NCBI GenBank assembly: GCA_030039195.1
Contig: JASHQK010000188.1
Location: 1-32,106, forward strand
Direction: 5' to 3'
Length of the DNA stretch: 32,106 nt
Origin: Candidatus Sulfotelmatobacter sp.
GTDB taxonomy: Bacteria > Acidobacteriota > Terriglobia > Terriglobales > Acidobacteriaceae
Shown piece after piece: positions 8,871 through 17,011 of the stretch; position 1 is the stretch's first letter, and each line of letters starts with the position of its first letter. The notes under the pieces are model-generated. The model was not told where the DNA came from and did no database searches. It worked only from the letters and a program-made list of their open reading frames with translations. Position numbers and translations under genes: made by a program.

Positions 8871-9686
8871 TCAGGTCGTGCGCGTGAGCGCTAACACAGT
8901 CTGGTCATCGCAAAATGACGCCCCGGCGCTGAACTCCCCGGCTGTGTCGAGGATGGACCTGCATAGATCCTGGGCATGGCTCAGGGAAGCATGCCTTAGA
9001 GCCTTCTTCACGCGTTCCAGTCCAAATTCGTTGGCAGGATCGTGGCTGTCGCTGCCGCATTCCACGACTCCCCGCGACACCACGAGCAGGGCCGAGCCTT
9101 TGTCCATGCCGACCGTCGGTGCGTCAGCGGTCGCGTGAGAAAACAACCCCAGGGGCAAGCCGGTCGAAGGTAATTCGATTATCCCCTTACGGTCGCGCAG
9201 CAGAGCGGGCGTGTGTCCGGCATTTGTGTAACACACCGTGCCAAATTTCTCGTGGTAGCAGGCGATGAATGCCGGGCACGAATGCACACCTTCGGAAACC
9301 TCGATGAGCTTGCGATTGATCTCCAGGCTGAGTTCGGTCATGGCATTGGACTCATTGATATCGGGCTGCGAGAAAAGCTCAGCGCCCCGGCTGCGGAAAG
9401 TCCGTTGTGCGGCGGCGAGGATACCAGAGTTTTGCTGTCGCCGGCCAGCCAGATCGAGCAAGCCGAACAGAATGCGTTCCGGGCTGACCCGCAGCGAATC
9501 GTAGAAATCTCCAGCGATGCGCTGTCCGGCAACTGCGGCCGCGATCTCCGCCCCTTGAACTGCCGGGAAAACCACGGGAAGCGGCCCGACGGCCGGAGAC
9601 TTGCGTGAGCGGCGTTGAAACAAGGAACGCACGGGATGTTTCACCGGCGGAAAACTAACACAGGGACGGGTGTTGGCAAAGCTCAA
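8871..9686 (-). CDS. SpoIIE/PP2C-type phosphatase domain protein, apparently degenerate
   Basis: 'RIAGDFYDSLRVS', 'TVCYTNAGHTPALL' and 'SFCDDQTVLALTR' match the SpoIIE/RsbU family. The 'SDG' motif reads 'SRG'. Confidence 0.75.
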   Translation of the reverse strand: MSFANTRPCVSFPPVKHPVRSLFQRRSRKSPAVGPLPVVFPAVQGAEIAAAVAGQRIAGDFYDSLRVSPERILFGLLDLAGRRQQNSGILAAAQRTFRSRGAELFSQPDINESNAMTELSLEINRKLIEVSEGVHSCPAFIACYHEKFGTVCYTNAGHTPALLRDRKGIIELPSTGLPLGLFSHATADAPTVGMDKGSALLVVSRGVVECGSDSHDPANEFGLERVKKALRHASLSHAQDLCRSILDTAGEFSAGASFCDDQTVLALTRTT

Positions 9687-9712
9687 TGTTCGAAACTGGT
9701 GAGGGAACCACG

Positions 9713-11137
9713 CTATTCGCCGTAGCGGTCCGCAAGATACTTGGCTAACTCCGACTCTAATTGTCCGTAGTCGGAGTGGATGGTGGCTCGCAATGCGGCT
9801 TCAGTCGGGTTGCCTTCGCTGAGCTGCTGCAGGATGCGTTGAATGTCGCCCATCCCATAAGTGTCATTGATGTAAGAAACTGCCGCGAGCGATTCGGCAT
9901 AGGCCACATAGGCCTGCACGCCGGAGAAGTTCGTGAAGCTGGCCTCAAGCGCATTCAGAGGAATTTCCTGCTGCGCTTTGAACAGGACGGCAAGTTGATG
10001 GCCGTCTCCGCCGAGGCTTTTGGGTTCGAGCATTTGAGCAATTCCCTCGTGCAGCCAGGTCGGGCAGCGGCCGGCGGAAAGCTGGTTGATGAAGGAATGC
10101 GCCAGTTCGTGCTTCAAAACTCGTGCCAGTTCCGGTGTGACAGAACTGAGGCCGCTCACCGGAATACGGAGCTTGCCATCGTTGATCGCGCCCGACCAGC
10201 TGGGGGCGTGGGTCACGTCAAAGAAAGCTTGTTCGGTGTAAAGCGTCACAAGAATGCTGTCGCGTGGAGGATTGCCGAGATCGCGGGAGAGATCGTCGTA
10301 GTCCGATTCGAGAGCGGACAGAATTTGCGCCCGAAACACTTCTGAAGTTTGCTTGCCTTCGTAGTGCAGCACGAAATGACTGCTCTCGCCCTGGGAGAAA
10401 TCAGACTCCGCATTCTGCTCGCGCTGCGCCTTCGCGAGCAGTTGCTCGACTGCCGGATCAGGCCGCAAAGACAGAGAGCGCTTCCAGGATTCAACCGCTT
10501 CTTTGGTGTGGTCCGAAGCGAACTGGGCGTAGCCGAGCATGGTGTAGGCATCCGGAGATTGCGGAGCCGAACGGACGGCGCGCTCGGCGTAGGGAAGCGC
10601 CTCCGCCGCCTTGCCTGTTCGCACCAGCAGCGCTGCATAATAGACGAGGATGGTCGAATTGTCGGGCTGGAAACGAAGCGCGTTTTCAAAATAATCGCGC
10701 GACCGCGTGATGTTGCCGTGCTCGAATTCGAATTTTCCGGCAATGAAGTTCGCGGTTGCGCTGAGCTCCGCATTGCCCTTTGCCTCAAGGCTGGCGATCA
10801 CATCAGAATCGACTTTGCCATCCTTGACGATCTGCGCGAAAACCGAGCCCTCATTCGCCAGACTGTCGGACGGCGAAAAGGTGGGAAGGTCGGCGACTTT
10901 TGCTGCCGCCGATCCAGCGTGCACCGGCACTCCCCCGGCGTCCACGTGATCGACCGTCGATTTCGGGATGGCATACGTGTCATCGCCGATGTCGTATTCG
11001 TAGCGGTTGCCGTTTTCCCGCACGTGATCGGCGAGAATAGTGCGGCCATTCTTCAGATGAATGGTATCGCCCCAGGATGCCACACACACCGAGGCGACCC
11101 ATAGCCACTTGGCCAAAAAAGTGACACGACGCGGCAT
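9713..11137 (-). CDS. Secreted TPR protein with gluzincin-type (HExxH...E) metallopeptidase domain
   Basis: Signal-like N-terminus 'FLAKWLWVASVCVASWGDTIHLKNGRTI', TPR-like repeats, and 'LKHELAHSFINQLSAGRCPTWLHEGIAQMLE'. Confidence 0.8.
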   Translation of the reverse strand: MPRRVTFLAKWLWVASVCVASWGDTIHLKNGRTILADHVRENGNRYEYDIGDDTYAIPKSTVDHVDAGGVPVHAGSAAAKVADLPTFSPSDSLANEGSVFAQIVKDGKVDSDVIASLEAKGNAELSATANFIAGKFEFEHGNITRSRDYFENALRFQPDNSTILVYYAALLVRTGKAAEALPYAERAVRSAPQSPDAYTMLGYAQFASDHTKEAVESWKRSLSLRPDPAVEQLLAKAQREQNAESDFSQGESSHFVLHYEGKQTSEVFRAQILSALESDYDDLSRDLGNPPRDSILVTLYTEQAFFDVTHAPSWSGAINDGKLRIPVSGLSSVTPELARVLKHELAHSFINQLSAGRCPTWLHEGIAQMLEPKSLGGDGHQLAVLFKAQQEIPLNALEASFTNFSGVQAYVAYAESLAAVSYINDTYGMGDIQRILQQLSEGNPTEAALRATIHSDYGQLESELAKYLADRYGE

Positions 11138-11174
11138 TCAGGCGCATTCTAGCAACTAAGGGAAGGCCCACTAC

Positions 11175-13733
11175 GTGACCAAAGTACTATCCCGGCAAAT
11201 GCGTCGGCGCGCCCTGGCCCCGCTCTGGTTGCTGATCTGGGTTCTGGGCGTGAAATGCGTTGCCGCTGACAAACCTTCCGCCACACCAGCCGAGGCACTC
11301 TATCTGCAGCTCGGGCAAGTCGGTCTCGATCCGGATCGCGCCTTTGAAGTGAGGGACGCAGCGCTGGACCGCTCCGCCATTCATATCAGCCTGGATGACG
11401 GCACGATCGCGTTCACAAAAGATGTCATGGGTCGGATTACCGGCGCTTTTTTCGAAGGCGATGGCGAAATTCTGCTCGAACCTCCGGATAACCTTGAGCG
11501 CAAGTCGATGAGCCTGTTCACCGGCATGGCGATTCTGGAGGAGCATTTTGCGACCGCGTATTTCCGCTTCAACGACGATGTCTTCGCCCAGTTACGACCG
11601 GATCTGCGCGAGACCGACAACAAGCAGGAGTTTATCGACCGCTGGCAGCTGAGCGCGCAGAATCTTGCCGCGGCTGATGCCATGCGGCTTCTCATAACCT
11701 TCAGTGCCATGTTGCCGGAAAAAGGGCCAGCCTCCTCTTTGCGGAAGAACGATCAGCAAGCGACTTCCGGCGATCAGTATTTTCATGCGCGACTGCAAGG
11801 CACAAAGCTCGGCGTCTTCGACGTCTCCTTTGATTCGCACGCTATCGAACAGATTGAAGCCGGACAAGCTCGTACCAACGAAAATGGCATCACTTACTAC
11901 GATGTGTGGACATCATTCTCGCCGGCGGATTCAAACCAGGGGAGATCCCTTGCCTCAACAAAATCACCCGGACCGATATCACGCAAAGGCTGGTTGCAGA
12001 TTCGCAGCTACCGCATAGAGTCCGAAGTTCAGCCGCCGAAGCGCATACAGGCCCATTGCTCCATGCAGGTGGAAACGCTGCAGGATGGGTTTCGCGTCAT
12101 GCTGTTTGAGCTCTCGCGATTCTTGCAGATTGAGAGCGTAAAACTGCAGGGCCAGCCGGTTGAATTCATCCACAATCCCGCCGTGGAGGGGACACAGCTT
12201 GCCCGCCGCGGAAACGACATCGTCGCCGTGATCTTGCCTGAACCCTCCGAAGCCGGACGGTTACTTGAACTGGAATTCGCCTACGCGGGAGAAGTGCTGG
12301 CTCAAGCAGCCAGCGGCCTGCTCTACGTGGGCGAGCGTGGCACGTGGTATCCGAATCGCGGAATGGAGATGGCCAATTTCGACTTGACCTTCGCGTATCC
12401 ACCGGGCTGGACGCTGGTGGCTACCGGTAAGCCGGTCTCTCTCGCGGCGGGGGGCGGAGCGAACAGTGTCGCGGGATTGCAATCGGCGCGATGGATTTCC
12501 GATCGTCCGATCCCGGTCGCCGGATTCAATCTCGGCAAATATAAGGAAGCGATCACCCAGGCTGGAACTGTCAGCGTCCAAACCTACGCGACGTATGATG
12601 TGGAGCGCAATTTCCCCACTGCCCCCATCCAGGAAGTCGACGTGCCTCCAGTTCGGACGATGCACGAGCCACCGCGCGTTATTGTGCCGCAGCGTCCCTC
12701 CCCGGCACGGAATGAGGTGAGCGTAGGCGAATCCGCCGCACGCGCCATCCGTTATTACAGCGAACGATTCGGTCCATATCCTTACAGCAAGCTCGCATTG
12801 ACCCAAATGCCTGGCGGAGAGAGCCAAGGCTGGCCGAGCCTCGTGTTCTTGTCCTCATACGCGTTTCTCGACGCTCAAGAACGGCAACAATTACATCAGC
12901 AGCCCTACGAGATATCGCTGCAGGAGTCGATCCCCGCTCACGAAACCGCTCATCAGTGGTGGGGAGACCTGATTACCTGGAACACGTACCGGGATCAATG
13001 GTTTTCTGAAGGCCTGGCCAATTACTGCGCTCTGATGATGCTAGAGGATAAGGATCCCACCGCATTTCATCGCGTGATGGAAAAGTATCGCAGCGATCTG
13101 GTGGAGAAAAACAAAGACGGAATCGCGCCCATGGACGCCGGTCCGGTCACGCTGGGGGCACGGCTGTTGTCGTCGCGTTTTCCCCAGGGTTATGAGGCCA
13201 TCACCTATGGCCGGGCGACCTGGCTTTTCTACATGCTGCGCAGCATGTTAGATGATGCCGAGGCCGAGCAACACGGGGGCGCAGTCCCAACCGGACCCGA
13301 GGAACCGTTCGTCAAGGCGCTGAGAAGGTTTCGCGAGCGCTATCAAGGCCAATCGATCACAACTCGAGAGCTCCTTGATGTCTTTGCCGAGGATCTTCCG
13401 CCGGCCCTGCGGTATGAAGGCAAATCATCACTGGATTGGTTTCTGGAGGGTTGGATCAACGGTACTTCGCTTCCGAAGTTGGAATTGAAAGGCGTGCGCT
13501 TCAGCCCGAAAGCCGGTTCCACGGTCGTCACCGGGACGATTCTGCAGAGGGAAGCGCCGCCCGATCTGGTGACTTCGGTTCCTCTTTATGCTGTCGAGTC
13601 CGGTAAAACGCTCGTGCGATTGGGCCGTGTTTTTGCCGATGGGCAGGAATCAACATTCCGGATCTCGGCTCCCGCAGGAACTCACAAGATTCTGCTCGAT
13701 CCGCAGCAAACGATTCTGACCAGTCCAAAGTAG
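11175..13733 (+). CDS. M1-family aminopeptidase-like secreted protein
   Basis: Signal-like N-terminus, 'PAHETAHQWWGDLITWNTYRDQWFSEGLANYCALMM' (HExxH-x18-E) and M1-like 'TYGRATWLFYMLRSML'. GTG start at 11175. Confidence 0.85.
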   Translation: MTKVLSRQMRRRALAPLWLLIWVLGVKCVAADKPSATPAEALYLQLGQVGLDPDRAFEVRDAALDRSAIHISLDDGTIAFTKDVMGRITGAFFEGDGEILLEPPDNLERKSMSLFTGMAILEEHFATAYFRFNDDVFAQLRPDLRETDNKQEFIDRWQLSAQNLAAADAMRLLITFSAMLPEKGPASSLRKNDQQATSGDQYFHARLQGTKLGVFDVSFDSHAIEQIEAGQARTNENGITYYDVWTSFSPADSNQGRSLASTKSPGPISRKGWLQIRSYRIESEVQPPKRIQAHCSMQVETLQDGFRVMLFELSRFLQIESVKLQGQPVEFIHNPAVEGTQLARRGNDIVAVILPEPSEAGRLLELEFAYAGEVLAQAASGLLYVGERGTWYPNRGMEMANFDLTFAYPPGWTLVATGKPVSLAAGGGANSVAGLQSARWISDRPIPVAGFNLGKYKEAITQAGTVSVQTYATYDVERNFPTAPIQEVDVPPVRTMHEPPRVIVPQRPSPARNEVSVGESAARAIRYYSERFGPYPYSKLALTQMPGGESQGWPSLVFLSSYAFLDAQERQQLHQQPYEISLQESIPAHETAHQWWGDLITWNTYRDQWFSEGLANYCALMMLEDKDPTAFHRVMEKYRSDLVEKNKDGIAPMDAGPVTLGARLLSSRFPQGYEAITYGRATWLFYMLRSMLDDAEAEQHGGAVPTGPEEPFVKALRRFRERYQGQSITTRELLDVFAEDLPPALRYEGKSSLDWFLEGWINGTSLPKLELKGVRFSPKAGSTVVTGTILQREAPPDLVTSVPLYAVESGKTLVRLGRVFADGQESTFRISAPAGTHKILLDPQQTILTSPK

Positions 13734-13853
13734 CTGCCCGGATCGTTCTCGATGGTTCCTAAGCGTCAAGCGAAGAATCTCAAGATGGATCCCACGACTT
13801 TGTAAATGGTCATCAACGGAAGTTGCCGGCTCTGAGCGGGAAATCCTTGAATA

Positions 13854-15182
13854 TCACGGAACCGCAGGGGAAGGCTTGGAGGAACCGGTTTGTGGGGGTG
13901 CGACCCTGACAAGGCGTTCACTGAGAATGACTAAATCGACGCGCCGGTTCTGCGCGCGGCCTTGCGGCGTAGCGTTGCTGGCGATGGGATGATATTCGGC
14001 ATATCCCGCGGCCGACAGACGTTCGGGCGCGAAACGATATCGCTGGATCAGCAGGCGCACCAGTTCGGTCGAGCGGCCCGTCGACAACTCCCAGTTCGAA
14101 GTGATCTGCGCCGTGTGGATGGGAACGTTGTCGGTATGGCCTTCGATGCGCAGTCGGCAAGTCCGCATCGCCAGCAGGGATGCGATGCGATCCAGGGCGG
14201 GCATCGCCGTGGGTTTAATGGAAACGGAACCGCTGTCGAAAAATCCGAACTCACGCAGACTGATGACCAGCCCGTCGGTTTCCCGATGCAGCGCCACCGC
14301 GTGCTCGGAAATCTCTTTCTCCAATGCTTGCTGCAGTTCGCTTTGCAGAAGAGACAGATCGGTATCGCTCGAATCGGTGTCCGCCTGGTCGTCCGTCACC
14401 GGAGGCAGACGATGCAGTTCGGCCTCCTGTTTCGCTTTCTCGATGGCCTGAACCGTGTCGGGAGGCAAGGGCGGAACTGCGGGCACGGGAATTTGAGCTG
14501 CACCGGACGCAGGAAAAACTCCGAGTTGCTGGAACGCAGTCTGAATGGCCATCGCCAGACGGCCGATTTTGCGCTGGTCGACTTGGGCTGATGCGTAGTT
14601 GATATAAACATCCACCACGTTGGTGGTGGTGTCAAAGGTAAGATTCCACACATGTTCGAGAATCATCGACCGCGTGATTCTGCGTCCGGCATTGCGCATC
14701 AGGTACTCCAGCAAGGCAAATTCTTTCGTTGTCAATTCGATTTTCCGGCCCGCACGTTCGACCAAACGGCTCACCCGGTCCAGCTTCAGGTCCGACACCT
14801 GCAACACCGATTCTGAGGGCAGGTGACTGCGCCGCACCAGAGCGCGAATGCGCGCCGACAGTTCGCTGAAGGAGAACGGCTTCCCCAGATAGTCATCCGC
14901 GCCCGTATCGAGGCACTCGACCCGGTCTTCTACGCGTGTACGCTGGGTCAGCACGAGAACTGGCAGCGTGGGCTTTTTGAGCCGCAAATGACGCAGCACG
15001 CTCACGCCGTCGATCTTGGGCAGATTCAGATCCAGAATGACCAGCTCGAAATTCTGGTCAGTGGCGGCCTGCCGCGCCTGTTCGCCATCGCTGGCAACCT
15101 CTACGCTGTAGTTTTCCCCCTCCAGGCCCTGACGAACAAACCGGGCTAGCGCTTCATCATCCTCCGCAATAAGAATCCGCAT
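13854..15182 (-). CDS. OmpR-type response regulator (receiver plus truncated winged helix) fused in frame to the post-TM/OmpA-like portion of MotB
   Basis: Receiver 'MRILIAEDDEALARFV...FELVILDLNLPKIDG...VLVLTQR...DYLGKPFSFSEL'. wHTH 'IELTTKEFALLEYLMRNAGRRITRSMILEHVWNLTFDTTTNVVDVYINY', then immediately 'ASAQVDQRKIGRLAMAIQTAFQQLGVF' and 'LRIEGHTDNVPIHTAQITSNWELSTGRSTELVRLLIQRYRFAPERLSAAGYAEYHPIASNATPQGRAQNRRVDLVIL' (MotB/OmpA). Confidence 0.9.
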   Translation of the reverse strand: MRILIAEDDEALARFVRQGLEGENYSVEVASDGEQARQAATDQNFELVILDLNLPKIDGVSVLRHLRLKKPTLPVLVLTQRTRVEDRVECLDTGADDYLGKPFSFSELSARIRALVRRSHLPSESVLQVSDLKLDRVSRLVERAGRKIELTTKEFALLEYLMRNAGRRITRSMILEHVWNLTFDTTTNVVDVYINYASAQVDQRKIGRLAMAIQTAFQQLGVFPASGAAQIPVPAVPPLPPDTVQAIEKAKQEAELHRLPPVTDDQADTDSSDTDLSLLQSELQQALEKEISEHAVALHRETDGLVISLREFGFFDSGSVSIKPTAMPALDRIASLLAMRTCRLRIEGHTDNVPIHTAQITSNWELSTGRSTELVRLLIQRYRFAPERLSAAGYAEYHPIASNATPQGRAQNRRVDLVILSERLVRVAPPQTGSSKPSPAVP

Positions 15183-15407
15183 ATGTAAACCGTCCTTAAT
15201 CCAACACGACCAGTCTAGTTAGAAATCGCTGAATCGCAGCCGCAATCACGCTCGCACCAAGGTCTGTATTTCCAGGAACGGTTCTCCATTTCAGATCGGG
15301 AAGCTCTAGGTCAGCTTCCCCTCGAACTGCCGAACCTTGGCGGCCAATTCCGTGCCGGGCGCGCGAGCAGAGATAATTTCTCGATACTCCCTACCTGGAG
15401 CCATGTT

Positions 15408-16703
15408 TTGGATGTGTGGAACAAGTCGACTCTGCGTTCTCTGGTCCTGCCCGGAGGAATTCTTCTACTCTTCGCCGCCGTGCTGGCGCACTCTGGCTGG
15501 ATCGCCCTCCCCAGCGCTTCGCTGCACTTCCTTTCCGATTGTGCTTTGTTAGGAGGCTTGCTGCTGGCCTGGCGCTTTCATTCCAGCCGGATCTTCCTGG
15601 CCCTGCTCGTTCTTTATGTCGCTGAACAGGCGATCGTGCTGCTTGCGCCGGCGCATGCGGGCAGCGCATTTCCTCCGGGACTGGCGGCTCTCGGTGTCGT
15701 CATTCCTCTGAACGTCATCATCATCGCCTTCGTCGAGGAGCGCGGTTTCACGGTTTCGAATGTTGCTCCCGCGCTGCTGTTCCTCTTTATGCAAGCCGTG
15801 TTCGTTGCCGTGCTCGCGCATGGAACCGAGACTACGGCTGCGCGTGCTCGCCATCCGGCACACGTGACGGTACCGAGTTATGTCGTCCTGGCCTTTGTTG
15901 CCGCGGGATTGTTGCTGCTTACACGATTCCTCCGCACGCACAAACCCGCCGACAATGCCCTGTTCTGGTCGCTGATTGCGTCGTTTCTCTCTTTCTACTT
16001 CCGTTCCGCGCAACCAATCTCGGCCGTTTATTCGCTGTCAGGCCTGACTATCCTCGCCATCTCGATCGTCGAAACCTCTTACCTCTTCGCTTATCACGAC
16101 GAACTGACATCACTGCCTTCACGCCGCGCTTTTAACGACGCGTTGCATCGGCTCGAGGCGCCATATTCGATTGCGGCTGTCGACATCGACCACTTCAAAC
16201 ACTTCAACGACAGCTATGGGCACGACATTGGCGACCAAGTTCTGCGCCTCGTTGCTTCAAAGCTGGCGCGCGTCACCGGCGGAGGCCACGCCTATCGTTG
16301 CGGCGGCGAGGAGTTCACCCTCCTTTTCCCCGGAAAAGCCGCGACCGAAGTCGCCCCGCATCTGGAACAATTGCGCGTTGCCATCGAAAATGCGCACTTC
16401 CACATGCGAGGAAGCGAACGGCGTCAGGTTCCACGTGGCCCCGACCGCCGTTCTGGCCGAAGCCGAAATCACGCACGAAAGGCGGATGCAATTCGGCAGC
16501 TGGCCCGGCCTGTATCGCGCGAGCTTCTTTCTGTAACGGTCAGTATGGGTGTCGCGGCTGGCTTGTCACAGACGGCCAATGCTGAACAAGTGCTTCAAGC
16601 CGCGGATAAGGCTTTGTACAGGGCTAAAGCCAACGGACGAAATCGGGTCGAAGTCGCTGCTTCGCGCCGCCCCGGGCGCAGCAAGGCCGCAGGAATCGCT
16701 TGA
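15408..16703 (+). CDS. Multi-TM GGDEF-domain protein (putative diguanylate cyclase)
   Basis: Hydrophobic N-terminal half with several TM-like segments. 'DELTSLPSRRAFNDAL', 'AAVDIDHFKHFNDSYGHDIGDQVLRLVA', 'YRCGGEEFTLLF', 'VTVSMGVA' and 'ADKALYRAKANGRNRV'. Confidence 0.9.
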   Translation: MDVWNKSTLRSLVLPGGILLLFAAVLAHSGWIALPSASLHFLSDCALLGGLLLAWRFHSSRIFLALLVLYVAEQAIVLLAPAHAGSAFPPGLAALGVVIPLNVIIIAFVEERGFTVSNVAPALLFLFMQAVFVAVLAHGTETTAARARHPAHVTVPSYVVLAFVAAGLLLLTRFLRTHKPADNALFWSLIASFLSFYFRSAQPISAVYSLSGLTILAISIVETSYLFAYHDELTSLPSRRAFNDALHRLEAPYSIAAVDIDHFKHFNDSYGHDIGDQVLRLVASKLARVTGGGHAYRCGGEEFTLLFPGKAATEVAPHLEQLRVAIENAHFHMRGSERRQVPRGPDRRSGRSRNHARKADAIRQLARPVSRELLSVTVSMGVAAGLSQTANAEQVLQAADKALYRAKANGRNRVEVAASRRPGRSKAAGIA

Positions 16704-16734
16704 GCTGTGCTCGCCGCGGGGAAGGATGTTTCAT

Positions 16735-16790
16735 CGTGCGAGCCGGGCGGCCAACCGTAGGACGGGAAGTGAACAGCCCGGCCTCGCACG
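16735..16790. repeat. Long inverted repeat / potential stem-loop in the GGDEF-gltD intergenic region
   Basis: CGTGCGAGCCGGGC (16735-16748) pairs with GCCCGGCCTCGCACG (16776-16790): 14 bp with one bulge and a 27-nt loop. Confidence 0.6.
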
Positions 16791-17011
16791 TTTCGCAAGC
16801 ACCACAGGCTGTGCGGTCAGCCCGCAGCGCCGGGAGTCCAAGCGTTTCCAGCCGGTTTCTCCTCCGGACTCACCCTGTTCCCCCTCGGTGACTCGCATTC
16901 TGCGGTCTGAAAAGCCGAAGCTTTCATAAATTTGCTTCGTGTTACGAATCACGAACAAAGTCGAAAGGGGAATTTCTTGCGCGCAAAGCTTCAGCCCCGT
17001 CCCACTCCGGC

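Noticed and set aside
10349-11104. 251-aa plus-strand ORF
   Set aside because: Antisense to the TPR-gluzincin gene; no motifs.
14616-14636. CCACCACGTTGGTGGTGG-type near-palindrome near the fusion junction
   Set aside because: Explained by the codons for TTNVVDV in the recognition helix, though worth remembering if the junction is tested as a recombination site.
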